In this document: positions 33,548 through 45,937 of the stretch, in pieces
How positions within the stretch are numbered: the stretch's first letter is position 1
Layout of the letters: the number at the start of each line of letters is the position of its first letter
Origin: Calamus simplicifolius
Taxonomy: Eukaryota > Streptophyta > Magnoliopsida > Arecales > Arecaceae
Direction: 5' to 3'
Assembly: GCA_900491605.1 (NCBI GenBank)
Contig: UESW01005000.1
Span: forward strand, 233,973 to 297,972
DNA length: 64,000 nucleotides
Made by a program: the position numbers and the translations under genes
Notes under the pieces: model-generated
The model's input: only the letters and a program-made list of their open reading frames with translations
Databases searched by the model: none
Told to the model about the DNA's origin: nothing

Positions 33548-34896
33548 TCAAAAATGAGTTCTAAGAAGTCTTTGCAATTCTTCTACAATCCTTGCCATCC
33601 CTTCACTTTGAGTCCTAACAAATTCTTTTAGTCTCCTATCAACAAATGCACATGCAGTCATAATCTTGTCATGAAGCTCAGCATTGCATTTGGAGTAGGT
33701 TTCTGAGTCTCCACCAATATCCTTAAGCTCTTCAAATATGTTATTGAGATCATTCTTTAAGGATTCAGCAGAGGAACCAAGAGTAGACTCAATCATTCTA
33801 ATGCGATCATCCAAAGAGTAAAGGGTTTCTTTCAAATTCATAAATTGGCTATCAAACTATGTCTTCATTTCTTCTTTTTGAGCAGCAAATAAACTTTTGA
33901 GTTGTTCTAACTGAATATTTGAAAATCTGCTAGGCTCTTGTAAAGATCTGCTAGGCTCTGGTGAAGGATGCCTCGCTGATGGACCAACCTTAGATGGTGC
34001 AGAAGATCTAATCTCAGTGGCTCTCTCATCCAGATGACCTTTCCTCTCCCATTGACCATTAACCTTCACAAAGCCCATCCGGTGCACAGTAGCCAAGCTA
34101 TAGTAATCAGTGTGTCTAAGGTTCTTTGAAGGCTCATTATCAGAAATTACAATACCTTGACTTCTAAACACCATAGTCAAAATCATACCATAGGGTAGTG
34201 AAGATCTCCTTTTGCCCCCAGGCTCAGCCATATAGAAAATCATCATCCCAGCAAGGTTAATAGGCTGACCAGTCAGAACACTGTCCATAACAACAATGTC
34301 TCGCTCCGAGACATACTCAAATCGGCCAGTCTTAGGGAATAAAATCCTACTACAGATGTTGTGAAGTAATCTAAGCTCCAAGGGCAACTGATTAGCCCTA
34401 ACTTCTTCAAATTTAGATGCTTCTCTTCCTAACATCCTTGATAATGCATCAGACCTCTCACTATGAATGTCAGCAACTAATCCAGTGACAGGGATGCTCA
34501 GAAGATGTCCTAAACTCTGAAAGGTAAGGTGAACTCCCTTCCCTCTAACAGAACTGATAATCCCACCGTCTCCCCTTGATAAATTAAAATAGAATTCCTT
34601 AATTAGGGCTGGATAAGTGGGAACATCCAGCGAGCACACTTTGTCCCAGCCAAGCTCTTTGATTTGTCTTCCAATAGAAAATCCCTCAGACTCAAAGAAA
34701 TCAAAATAAACCTTTCTACCCATAGTAATAACTCTCCCGGTTAAAGTGTTTACCTATGAAGATGAGGGACCAGGATTATCTGAATGGGTCGAGGAAGAAT
34801 CGTCACTTGAGACGGCTCACGGACGGGACCCCGAGCCGTACGCTTCCCAGTGGTTACGGGAGCTCCAAGAATCGATCCTCTCCACTTAGGAGCCAT
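33548..34896 (-). pseudogene. Additional 3' ORF of element B (putative plant transposon protein, PF20167-like)
   Basis: The reverse-strand ATG at 34896 starts the N-terminal basic and Ser-rich part, which has shifted frame. From ATG 34723 a long frame runs to 33857, then after a single TAG (Glu codon mutated) continues in the same frame to 33548. The core block KEFYFNLSRGDGGIISSVRG and LSIPVTGL match element A. The C-terminal third is a probable coiled coil. The protein's function is not known. Confidence 0.72.
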
Positions 34897-35400
34897 AGAA
34901 ATCCTTGGGAATGTTCGATTTGAGGAGAATTTGGCTTGGGGAGGTTTTGAGAGAGTTTGGAGGGAGTTTGGAAAGGGATTGGAAACGCTAGAAATGACGG
35001 AGGTGTCGACTCTGCCCTAATAAAGTTGATTTGGGACCATCAGGTGTCGACTCCCGCAAAGTCGGGTGTCGACTCCAAGTCGCTAACACAGTTAGCGCTC
35101 GAACTGGAGTCGGCTCCACTTATACGGGTGTCGGCTCCAAGGTCAAGGACCGAGAGCAACATAGAAGAGGTGTCGACTCCTCAAATTGAGGTGTCGACTC
35201 CACTGACAGTTTCAGAGAAAAATAGATGAGTTTCAAACATCCGAAACTTATCAAAATAGGGTCAATAAATTTTAAAAAAAAATCTTTGGAATATGAAGAG
35301 TCAAATTGCATAGATGACTAGATAAATTGTCCTTAAAATATGAAAGGAATCTCAGGAAATTAATAGAGATCTAGATAGTCATTCCTTAAGGGTTTCAAAA
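34897..35400 (-). promoter_or_regulatory. Leader of the 3' ORF of element B with seven motif copies
   Basis: Between 34999 and 35205 the + strand shows GGTGTCGACTCC or GGAGTCGGCTCC seven times, the mirror of the element A leader. The remainder, up to the pol stop at 35401, is non-coding. Confidence 0.55.
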
Positions 35401-37174
35401 TCATTCCAAAGGGTCACAAATCCCTAATTCACCTCTAAGATAACAAAATATCTCTTCACTCAAAGATTTTGTAAATATGTCAGCTAATTGTTCTTTAGTA
35501 TTAATATAATCAAGACAAATTTCATTATTAGCTACATGTTCTCTTATAAAGTGATATCTAATTTCAATGTGTTTGGTTCTTGAATGTTGAATTGGATTTT
35601 TAGTTAAATTTATTGCACTTGTATTATCACATTTAATAGGAGTTTTATCAAGTGTTATGCCATAATCTTCAAGTTGTCGCTTAATCCAAAGGATTTGAGC
35701 ATAGCAACTTTCAGCTGCAACATATTCTGCTTCAGCAGTTGATAATGCAACCGAATTTTGCTTTTTGCTAAACCAAGAGATTAAGTTACTTCCTAAGAAT
35801 TGACATGCACCACTTGTACTTTTTTTATCTAATTTACATCCAACATAGTCAGAGTCAGAATATGCAATCAATTTTAGTGTTGAGTCTCTAGAATACCATA
35901 ATCCTACATTTTTAGTTCCACTTAGATATCTTAAGATTCTTTTCATTGCAATTAAGTGAGATTCTTTAGGTTCAGATTGAAATCTAGCACATAGACAAAC
36001 AGCAAACATGATATCTAGTCTACTTGCAGTTAAGTAAAGTAAAGATCCGATCATACCTCTGTAGTACTTTTGATTTACTTTCTTACCATCTTCATCTTTG
36101 TCTAATTTGCATGAAGGACTCATAGGTGTTCCAAGGGGTTTGATTGACTCCATTCCAAACTTCTTAAGAAGTTCCTTTGTGTATTTTGCTTGGTTGATGA
36201 AAATCCCCTCTTTGCTTTGCTTGATTTGAAGTCCTAGGAAGAAGTTGAGTTCTTCCATCATGCTCATTTCGAATTCACCCTGCATTAACTTAGCAAATTC
36301 TTGACACAAGAGATTGTTAGTAGCACCGAATACAATATCATCAACATATATTTGTACTATTAATAAATCTTTGTCTTTTCTTTTCAAAATAGTGTTTTAT
36401 CAACATTTCCTCTAGTAAAATCATTTTCAATCAGAAATTTGCTTAATCTATCATACCAAGCTCTAGGTGCTTGTTTTAAACCATATAGTGCTTTGTGCAA
36501 TGTAAAAATATGATTTGGAAATTCATGATCTTCAAAACCAGGTAGTTGTTCAACAAAAACTTCCTCATTTATAAATCCATTTAAAAATGCACTTTTAACA
36601 TCCATTTGAAATAAGTTGATATGCATATGACATGCAAATGCGAGTAATAATCTAATTGCTTCTAATCTAGCTACAGGTGCAAAAGTTTCATCAAAATCAA
36701 TTTCTTCTTCTTGATTATATCCTTTTGCAACTAATCTAGCTTTGTTTCTAATTACTATGCCATTTTCATCTAATTTATTTCTAAATACCCATTTTGATCT
36801 ATAACAGAATGATCTTTAGGTCTATCTACAAGGGTCCAGACATTATTTCTAGTAAATTGATTTAATTCCTCTTACATAGCTAACATCCAATTATTATCCT
36901 TTTCAGCCTCTTCAATGGTTTTAGGTTCAATTTGAGATACAAATGCAAGATGATTATTGATGTTTCTCATTGATGGTCTAGTTCTTACTCCTTGAGATGG
37001 ATCACCTATAATTAATTCTTTTGGATGTCCATAGGCATATCTCCAATCTCTAGGAAGATCTACATCATTATGATTTGCATCAACAACATCAACACTAGGA
37101 GAATCATCATCTTTAGCTCCTTGTTCATGATCTGAAGATACATCAATATTTAATTTTTCAATATCTCTTTCCAA
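35401..37174 (-). pseudogene. Reverse transcriptase and RNase H of element B
   Basis: On the reverse strand RT begins after the linker (37174-36872). A one-base loss in the VIGSKWVFRN region near 36798 and another near 36388 shift the frame. 36387-35401 is open for 328 codons with YVDD near its start (IVQIYVDDIVFGA), FLGLQIKQS, and complete RNase H ending GICDPLE. RNase H residues such as YSDSDY and the STAEAEYVA block are intact. Confidence 0.88.
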
Positions 37175-37431
37175 TATGTTTGTATCTTCCTCATCATCAA
37201 TCTTTTTTGAACTCGATGCTAAAGATTCATCAAAAACTACATGAATAGATTCTTCTACAATTAAGTTTTCTTGTTAAACACTCTATAAGCTTTACTAGAT
37301 GTTGAATATCCTAAGAATATGCCTTCATCTGATTTTGCATCAAATTTTCCTAGATTATCTTTACCATTATTATGAATAAAACATTTACAGCCAAATGAAT
37401 GAAAATAACTAATGTTTGGTTTTCTATTGTT

Positions 37432-38860
37432 TCATAGTTCATAAGGATTTTTCTTAAGGATTGGTCTAATTAAAGCTCTATTAAGAATGTAACATGCCGT
37501 GTTTATAGCTTCCACCCAAAAGTACTTTGGTAGGTTGCTTTCACATAGCATGGTACGGGCTATGTCTTCTAAAGTTCTATTTTTTCTTTCTACAACTCCA
37601 TTTTGTTGTGGTGTTCTAGGTGCAGAAAAATTATGATGGATATCATTTTCAATGCAAAAGTTTAATATAAGGCAAAAATCCAAATCCATGATTTATTACA
37701 AACCATAATTATCAGTTTTGGGCTACCAGCCCTACACAAGTAATACTGGGCTACATCAATATAATGGATCATAATTTATTTAATAGAGCTCCATCTACCC
37801 CAAATATCCTTCTTCACTCTTGTGGCTCTGAAAAATATTGTAAGAATTATATGAGCTCACACTCAATAAGTAAGCTTAATACAGTTTCAAATCATCATAT
37901 CTTATCATATCATATCAAGATATTCTCAAATCACATTTTTATAAAAACTTTCAATTTCAAATACATTTATCATGCTATCAGCACATTCATGTCATTAGAT
38001 CAAAATAATTTGATCACTTCTAAGAGACATTATGGTGTTGTTTTTCTCATTTGTGACCTTCTTGAAGAATTTCAAAAATATTGGAAAGGTCTCATCTTTA
38101 TGAGCTAAAAATAATACACAAGTGTATCTAGAATAATCATCTACAATCACAAGACCGTATTTCTTTCCTCCTAAACTAGTGGTTCTAGTAGGTCCAAATA
38201 GATCCATGTGAAGTAGTTCAAGTGGTCTAGAAGTGGAAACAATGTTTTTAGTTTTGAAAAAGTTTCTAGTTTGTTTTTCAAATTGACATGCATCACAGAT
38301 TTTGTTGTTTTCAAAATCTAGTTGTGGAAGGCCTTTTACTAAATCCATTCTAATTAATTTTGAAATTAGGTGTGTGCTTGCATGACCTAATCTATGATGC
38401 CATAACCATCCAATCTCATTCATATTAGCATTATTAGCAACTAAGTAATGATTACAAGTAGACAAATTGTCTAAATCAATCAAGTATACATTGCCATTTC
38501 TATTTCCAATAAATACAATACTATTATCAATGGGATTAGAAATAGTGCAAATAGAAGCTTCAAATGATACTTTGAAACCTTTATCACATAATTGGCTAAT
38601 ACTAATTAGATTGTGCTTTAAACCATTAACATATAAGATATTTTCAATAAATGTGGAGGGAGTTATTTGAATTTTACCAAATCCCATGATCTGGCCTTTG
38701 CCATTATCACCAAATGTAACAACTCCTCCCTTTTTGCTTTCAAGGGTGATGAATTGATCCTTGTCACCCGTCATGTGAGCAGCCACTATCGAGATACCAC
38801 TTTCGCTTTGATCTTTTGGCCGCAAGACACTCCTGCAAGAATGATCAAGTCTTATATTTA
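37432..38860 (-). pseudogene. Protease and integrase of element B, interrupted
   Basis: The protease motif region near 38770-38800 has lost 5 nt relative to element A, between SGCS and HMTG. GAG-pre-integrase and the first half of the integrase core are open (38780-38013) through LVIVDDYSRYTC and LRSD. A foreign gypsy LTR segment (37663-38012) replaces about 35 bp of core. The frame then resumes with the PQQNGVVERKNRTLE block (to about 37432) that carries the catalytic Glu. Confidence 0.87.
37663..38012 (-). repeat. Gypsy LTR fragment inside the integrase of element B
   Basis: The reverse complement of this segment matches element C LTR positions about 30270-30560, including the GAGCTCATATAATTCT stretch. 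It carries ~70 bp not present in element C's LTRs, so it came from another member of that family. It has no LTR ends and no target duplication. Confidence 0.75.
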
Positions 38861-39450
38861 GGTACCCAAGCCTTCTTGGGTTCTTCATGGTTAGTAGCAA
38901 AAAAGATTGTTCCTTTTGGAACCCATATTTTCCTTCCTTTAACAATTAATTTCTTGTTACTATTTCTTGCATTACATTGATAGGATTTATGGCCTTTCTT
39001 GTTACAATTGTAACATGTAACATCATTTGTTTTCTTAACAAAGAAATTGTTTACAAATTTTTGTTTCATGTTTGGTCTATATCCTAATCCAGCTCTATCA
39101 AAAATAGCCCGTTGATTACTTAATAATAAATTAAGTTTTTCAGAACTATATGTAAATTTATCAACTATATTTTTATATTTATCAACTTCCTTCTTTAATC
39201 AATCATTTTCATTGGAAATTGATCATTTTTCTTCAATCAAAGCTTCATTTTCTGATTTCAATTTTTCAACTTCATGAATTAGTTTATCCTTTTCTTTGGC
39301 AAGATTTAAACTATTATTTTTTAAAGATTTGTTCTTCTTTTTCAGAACTTTTAAATCACTTACTAACTCATTAAATGCATCATATAATTCTTCAAAAGTG
39401 AAATCATCATAAGGTGTTTCAGAACTTACCTCAATGCCATTGTTTGCCAT
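38845..39450 (-). pseudogene. Gag C-terminal coiled coil and second Cys motif of element B
   Basis: 39450-39223 encodes a Lys/Glu/Leu-rich helical segment (FTFEELYDAFNELVSDL...). 39069-38845 carries CYNCNKKGHKSYQCN, a second CCHC knuckle just before protease. Both are part of the gag-pol polyprotein. Confidence 0.75.
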
Positions 39451-39557
39451 AAAGAAAATGTTGGCAACTTCCTTTTGTTCCTCTCGGAAGAGGATTCTTC
39501 GCTATCACTCCATATTGCAACATAAGCCTTCTTCTTCTTCTTGTAGACTTTCTTCAG

Positions 39558-40488
39558 TTAAGGACAGTCATATCTGAAATGCCCCGGTTTCTTGCACTCA
39601 TAACATATCAAGGGCTCTTTTTCTTTTTCTTTGTCCTTCTCTTTCTCTTTTTCTCCTTCCATTTTTGTTCCAGACTTTTTCTTGTGGAAGGGTCTCCTTA
39701 TTTGCATAAATTTTTTAAATTTTCTAGCAAGGAGTGCAGTCTCCTCATCATCATCACCATCACTGTAGCTTTCCTCACTTTCTGCAGCCTTGAGAGCAAT
39801 AGTTTTCTTCTTCTTGACTTCCTCCTCTTGATGTTGCTTCATAGTCAGCTCATGAGTCATCAAGAATCCAAGTAGCTCCTCCAAAGGTAAAACGTTTAAG
39901 CCCTTAGCTTCTTGGATTGCAGTCACCTTCGCTTCCCATGATCTTGGAAGTGACCTAAGAATTTTATGCACAAGTTCAGAGTTAGTATAAGTCTTACCAA
40001 GACTTTTCAAGCCATTAACAATATCAGTGAATCTTGTGTACATGCATGTAATTGTTTTAGTTTGTTCCATGCTAAATAGTTCATATTTATGCACCAAAAT
40101 ATTAATTTTTGATTTTTTTACTTGATTAGTACCCTCATGGGTAACTTCTAATCTATCCCAAATTTCTTTTGCGGAAATACATGTAGAAATTTGATTAAAT
40201 TCATTTGCATCCAATGAACAATACAAAACATTCATGGCTTTAGCATTGAGCTGAGCCAACTTCTTATCATGTTCATCCTATTCCGTTTCCGGTTTAGGAA
40301 TCACCATGTTGTCTACTCTAATTGTGGGTGTGTGGACCATTAACTATGATTCCCCATAAGTCATAGTCAAGTGCTTGAATAAAAATCTTCATCCTAGCTT
40401 TCCAATAACTATAATTAGTTCCATTAAATAAAGGAGGTTGATTAGTGGATTGACCTTCCAAATAAGATGAACTAGCTTGAGCTGCCAT
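39558..40488 (-). pseudogene. gag of element B
   Basis: ATG at 40488 on the reverse strand. It has a UBN2 domain and a Glu/Lys-rich stretch (KEKEKDKEKEKE), then zinc knuckle CYECKKPGHFRYDCP. It is broken by a TAG near 40281 (Trp codon mutated) and ends early at TAA 39558, where a Gln codon has become a stop. Confidence 0.88.
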
Positions 40489-40535
40489 TTGGATCTTTAA
40501 CTCTTGATCGTTAGACCAAAATCAAATGAGCACTT

Positions 40536-40547
40536 GCTCTGATACCA
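40536..40547 (-). promoter_or_regulatory. Primer-binding site of element B
   Basis: The + strand GCTCTGATACCA is the complement of TGGTATCAGAGC, two bases from the LTR edge at 40550. Confidence 0.9.
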
Positions 40548-40549
40548 AT

Positions 40550-42039
40550 TGTTGGCCCAGATGGCAACCCAAGAGAGGGGGGGGTGAATTGGGTTCTTAA
40601 AAAATTTAACCTTTTAAAACAATTGGCTTTGGAATACACAAGATTAAGTGCAGGATAAATATTAACCACAAACAAAGAGATAGAGAGAGAGAATCAAAAC
40701 ACGGCAAACATAAGGATTTTATAGTGGTTCGGTGTATCCAACACCTACGTCCACTCCCAAGTACCACTTGGGTCCACACTATAATCTACTAGATTACATC
40801 CGAGTTGTTTTACAAGCTCACAACTCAAAACTTGTTTCCCATGGGATCACAACGAACCCAGCTGGTTTTTCGGGCTCACCAGCACAAAACCCAAACCCAA
40901 GCTAATCTAGCTTGACCCGAGGTATACTACCTCCTTTAATTCAATCCTCCTGATTGAACTAGCAAAAACAAGTAATAATAGTGTTTACAATAACAAGCAG
41001 CTCCTCAAATGAGCAAATATTCAATATAAATAAACAAGGTTTAGAAAAGTCTATTTGAAGCAGAGTTGATTTGAGCTTTTCTTCTTTTCCTCTTCTCCTT
41101 TGAGATGTTGAATCAGGCCTCAGCTGGATTCTTCATAAAGATTGCAGATGAGAAGTTTGGAAAAATAGGGCTTTTGGCTCTCTTTTTTCTTCTTTTGGAA
41201 AATCCTTCGATTTTGAACTTGAATGCCTTGGATTTCTCTTTGAGCTTTCTCGAGTTGATGGATTTGAACTTCGACTCTTTCCTCTTTGATTTCTTGCTCA
41301 AGACTTCTCAGATTTTTCAAGTTGTTTTCTCTCTATTTTTTCATCTCTTTTTTTTTTAACGAACAGACTCTCCTTTTAAGATTCTTCTTAATCCAATATT
41401 AGGTGAAAAACTAGCCGTTATTTCTGTCCTTGGATTCCTCCTACACACAAGAAAAGTATCTGTTAGAGATTAGGTGAGAAAATATTACCGTTGGAGGCCG
41501 TTCTGACACTTTAAAAATTCGTTCCTGACAGGTTGGAGTCGGATCCAACTTTTCATGTGTCGGCTCCAAGTCGAGTATCCAAAAATAGAAAGTAACGGTT
41601 CGTTGAGGAGTCGGCTCCGAAAAAGTTGAGTGTCGGCTCGACGCATTCGGGAGTCGGCTCTGGAAAACTGTAAGTGTCGGCTCCATAGTAGTCCAAAAAA
41701 TATGCTTTCTGTTCTCGCATTGGAGTCGGCTCCAAACACTGTAAGTGTCGGCTCTGAAACTCTGGGTGTCGGCTCTGAAACACTAGGTGTCGGCTCCAGA
41801 CCGTGCCAAAAATCAGGAAAGCATTTGATCGGCCATGGGGTCGGCTCCAGACCTTCTAGGTGTCGACTCCAGGCTCTAAGTTTTGAAACATACCTTTGGC
41901 ATTTGATTCAAAACACGTTTCTTTATACCTTTTGATTAATCAAACATTTTTAAGCCCTGAAATACTTGTTAAATTTATTAGTAACAAAATGAATATACTC
42001 ATCTTTTATTAATCATCAAAATCAATAATTGGGTCAACA
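40550..42039 (-). repeat. 5' LTR of element B
   Basis: 1490 bp with proper TGTTG/CAACA ends. The motif cluster lies at about 41535-41875. The TATA box is altered: CCTTTTAAG at 41372-41380 replaces CCTTTTATAG, so one base of TATAAAA is gone. Confidence 0.92.
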
Positions 42040-42044
42040 GTGGT
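42040..42044. repeat. Target site duplication of element B, right copy
   Basis: GTGGT, identical to 31456-31460. Removing element B and one copy rejoins the gag frame of element C. Confidence 0.92.
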
Positions 42045-42434
42045 GAATAAGGCCTTGGTGATTGAGAGAGATATAAATGTGTTTAGAAAGATTGGGAGCA
42101 GCGGAGGAAGAGGAAAGGGCCTATTTCTGGCCAATCCCCAGCGCAGGCCAAGAAGAAGGGTGCACAGCAGGCCCTAGCTGAACCACAGAACAAGGAGACT
42201 CATTGCATTCATTGTGGTAACTCCCACCCTTGAAAGCTTTGCTGCAGATTGACTGGTGCCTGCTTTGTCTGTGGGAAAATTGATCACAAGATTGCCACCT
42301 GTCCCTTTCGGAAGGATCAACAGCCTTCTTCAAGTCAAGGAATGAGCCAACAGTATCAACAGCAGCATCGAGGACCCAGGGAAGGGTCTTCAACCTCACT
42401 CAGCAGGACGCTGCCGCCTCTAATTCTATGGTGA
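42045..42434 (+). pseudogene. gag of element C, 3' part with Cys motifs
   Basis: Gag resumes after the GTGGT duplication with NKALVIERD. It carries the two linked zinc motifs of Tekay-type gag: CIHCG...H (with a stop near 42231) and CFVCGKIDHKIATCP near 42260-42304. A Gln/Ser-rich tail follows. Confidence 0.8.
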
Positions 42435-42554
42435 CATGTATAATCTTTAATGTTATATCTAGTATTACATTCTTATCTAGTGCAATGCATTGATAGTTAA
42501 TTAAAAGTTAGGTTCAATCCTTAATGTTAAAACAAATTACACTTATGTCCAGGA

Positions 42555-45500
42555 ATGATTCAAGTGGGTACTACTTATGCTCAAACTTTAATTAACCCGG
42601 ATGCCATGTATTCTTTCATATCTGACATCTATCTTGATAAGAATGCATCATTGACACCTATTCCTCTGGAGCAAGAGTTGCATATTGCATTTCCGAATGG
42701 AGATGTTATGAAAGTTGACACAGTATGCAAATCTTGCCCAATTGTCTTGGAGAATAGGAGGTTGAATGCTGATCTCATTGTCCTACCACTGAAGTTCTTT
42801 GATATTATCCTTGGAATGGATTGGTTGGCCTCCTATCATGCTTCAGTAGACTGCTTCACAAAGACTGTCAATTTCAAAATTCTAAGCCAGCCTGAATTCA
42901 GTTTTACTGGTGGTCAAAAACATCTAGCCTCGGTGTTCATAACAGCGATGCAGGCTGGAAGGTATCTGATGAGTGGTAGTCAAGGATTTCTTGCTGTAGT
43001 CAAGGACCTTCAGCAGGAAGAGACCAAGCTGGAGGATATTCCAGTAGCTCAAGAATTCCCCGATATCTTTCCAGATGAATTGTCTGATTTGCCCCCAAAC
43101 CGGGAAGTCAAGTTCTTCATTGATTTAGTTCCTGGGACTGGACCTATATCAAAGGCCCTTACCACATGGCCCCGATTGAGCTAAAGGAACTGAAGGATCA
43201 ATTGCAGGAGCTCCTAGATCGGGGATTTATCAGACCTAGTGCTTCTCCTTAGGGTGCTCCAGTTCTATTTGTTAAGAAGAAGGATGGCAGTCTTCGACTC
43301 TGCATTGATTACCGAGAAATCAATAACGTAACAGTGCGGAATAAGTACCCTCTGCTGAGGATTAACGACTTGTTTGATCAACTCCAAGGAGCTCGGATAT
43401 TCTCAAAGATTGATCTCATGTCAGGGTACCATCAACTCAAAGTCAAGAAGGGGGATGTGCCAAAGACAGCATTCAGAACCAGATATGGCCACTATGAGTT
43501 CTTGGTGATGCCGTTTGGGTTAACTAATGCCCCAACAGCATTCATGGACTTAATGAATAGAATTTTTAAGCCATATCTGGATCAGTTTGTGGTGATTTTC
43601 ATTGATGATATTCTGATATATTCCAAGAGCCATAGGGAGCATGAGGACCACCTGAGGATCGTGCTGCAGATTCTTCGAGAGAAGAAGCTTTATGCTAAGC
43701 TGCAGAACTGTGAGTTTTGGTTGGACCAAGTTTCTTTCTTGGGTCATATAATCTCTAAAGATGGTGTATCAGTGGACCCGAAAAAGATTGAAGCTATCAT
43801 TAGCTGGAGCCGACCTTCCAATGTGGCAGAAGTCAGAAGCTTCTTGGGGTTAGCCGGGTATTACCATAAATTTGTGGAGAATTTCTCTCACATTGCTCTA
43901 CCCCTAACTCGCTTAACCCAAAAGCGAGTGAAGTTTGATTGGACAGTGGAGTGTGAGAAAAGTTTTCAGGAGTTAAAGCAGCGCCTGGTATCAGCTCCCA
44001 TTCTTATTCTTTCGACAGGATCTGAAGGTTTTACTATATACACTAATGTCTCTCGGAAAGGATTGGGATGTGTTTTGATGCAGAATGAAAGAGTGATAGC
44101 TTATGCATCCAGGCAACTGAAACCTTATGAGCAAAATTATCCTACTCATGATCTGGAATTGGCTGCCGTGGTTTTTGCTCTGAAGATTTGGTGGCATTAT
44201 CTATATGGAGTGTCGTGTGATGTGTATACATATCATAAGAGTCTAAAATACATCTTCACACAAAAGGAGCTAAATTTAAGGCAGAAGAGGTGGTTGGAAC
44301 TATTAAAGGATTATGACCTGAATCTACAGTATCATCCTGGGAAGGCCAATGTAGTGGCAGATGCTTTGAGCAGAAAATCTTCTTCTGAGTTAGCTGCTAT
44401 GATTACTTCCCAGCCTCACATATTGAGAGATCTCGAGAGGTGGAAGGTTGGTTTGAGAGTACAACAGTCTAATAGGCTAGTTGCAGTACTTGTACTCCAG
44501 CTGAACCTAGTTGATAGAATCAAGTCCTCCCAGATAGAAGATCCCGATCTCCAAAGGATTAAAGAAGCTGTGCAGTCAGGAGTCCAGAAGGAATTTTATG
44601 TAATGGAGGATGGATCCCTGAAATTTGAAGGAAGACTTTGTGTGCCAAACATTGAGGAGCTGAAGGCTGAAATTTTGAAGGACGCTCACTACTCTCCTTA
44701 TACTGTGCATCCAAGTGGCACTAAGATGTATAGAGACTTAAAGAAAAATTTTTGGTGGAAAGGTATGAAGAGGGAGATTGCTCAGTATGTGGCCAAGTGC
44801 TTGGTGTGTCAGCGAGTGAAGGCCGAGCATCAAAGGCCTGCGGGACCTCTTCAGTCTCTGATGATTCCACAGTGGAAATGGGAAAAGATTACAATGGACT
44901 TTGTGACTGGTCGGCCCAAAACTCCTAGGAATAATGATGCGGTTTGGGTTATTGTGGACAGACTAACAAAATCAGCTCATTTCCTAAATTTCAGAGTGGG
45001 GTCTCTAGTGAAAGATTGGCTAATTTGTATATTGAGCAGATAGTGAGACTCCATGGTGTCCCGGTATCTATTATATCAGATAGAGATACTAGGTTTGTGT
45101 CCTAGTTTTGGAAGAGTCTTCATAAGGCCATTGGAACCAAACTAAACTTCAGTACAGCCTATCATCCCCAGTCAGATGGACAATCAGAGAGGACCATACA
45201 GACTCTGGAGGACATGTTGTGAGCCTGTGTGATGGACTTGGATGGAGCTTTGGGATAACCATTTACCTTTGGTGGAGTTTGCATATAATAATAGTTACCA
45301 AGCCAGCATCCAGATGGTTCCATTTGAAGCTCTGTATGGTAGGAGGTGCATATCTCCTATATGTTGGGATGACGTGGGGGAAAGGAAATTGCTAGGTCCT
45401 GAGCTAATTCAGCAAACAGTAGATAAGGTGCATTTGATCAGGGAATGTCTTCGTACAGCTCAGAGCAGGCAAAAGAGCTATGCTGATGTCAGAAGAAGGA

Positions 45501-45937
45501 AATTGGAATTCCAGGTTGGGGACCATGTTTTCTTAAGGGTATCACCAACCAAAGATGTGATGAGATTTGGGATTAGAGGAAAGCTGAGTCCACGTTATAT
45601 TGGACCTTTTGAGATCTTGAGCAGAGTTGGGGAGGTTGCTTACAGCCTAGCACTGCCTCTGATTTTAGCTGGGGTACACAATGTTTTTCATGTCTCAATG
45701 TTGAGGAAGTATATTTCCGATTCCAGCCATGTCATAGCATATGAGCCTATACAATTGAGGAAAGATTTATCATATGAGGAGCACCCTGTGCGTATTGTGG
45801 ACCGTAAGGATCAGGTTCTGAGACGGCGTACCATTCCCTATGTCAAGGTGCAATGGAGTAATCATTCTGAGAGGAAGGCTACTTGGGAATTTGAGGAGGA
45901 AATGAAAAAGAAGTATCCACAACTATTTGAATCTTAA
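42555..45937 (+). pseudogene. pol of element C: PR, RT, RNase H, integrase, chromodomain
   Basis: The protease (42555-42870) reads LINPDAMYSFIS where an active-site Asp and Gly are expected, so it looks inactive. Reverse transcriptase with FIDD catalytic motif (near 43600) and RNase H lie in the long open frame 43334-45043. In RNase H, YTNVSRKG and VYTYHKSLK have lost expected Asp residues. Integrase has the HHCC finger (CLVCQRVKAEH) and core (MDFVTGRP), then a frameshift near 45000 and stops near 45104 and 45222. The last frame (45242-45937) holds the integrase C-terminus and a chromodomain-like end (EEHPVRIVDRKDQVLR ... VQWSNHSERKATWEFEEEM). Further stops lie near 43183 and 43250. Confidence 0.88.

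Larger units (their letters stand above)
31461..42039 (-). mobile_element. Copia element B (SIRE/Maximus lineage), nested in element C
   Basis: It is a complete reverse-strand element: 5' LTR 40550-42039, primer site, gag, PR, IN, RT, RNase H, 3' ORF, polypurine tract, 3' LTR 31461-32935. Perfect GTGGT target duplications flank it (31456-31460 and 42040-42044). It is the same family as element A and better preserved. It is still inactive: nonsense codons in gag and the 3' ORF, a 5 nt loss in protease, foreign sequence in integrase, and frameshifts in RT. Confidence 0.95.
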
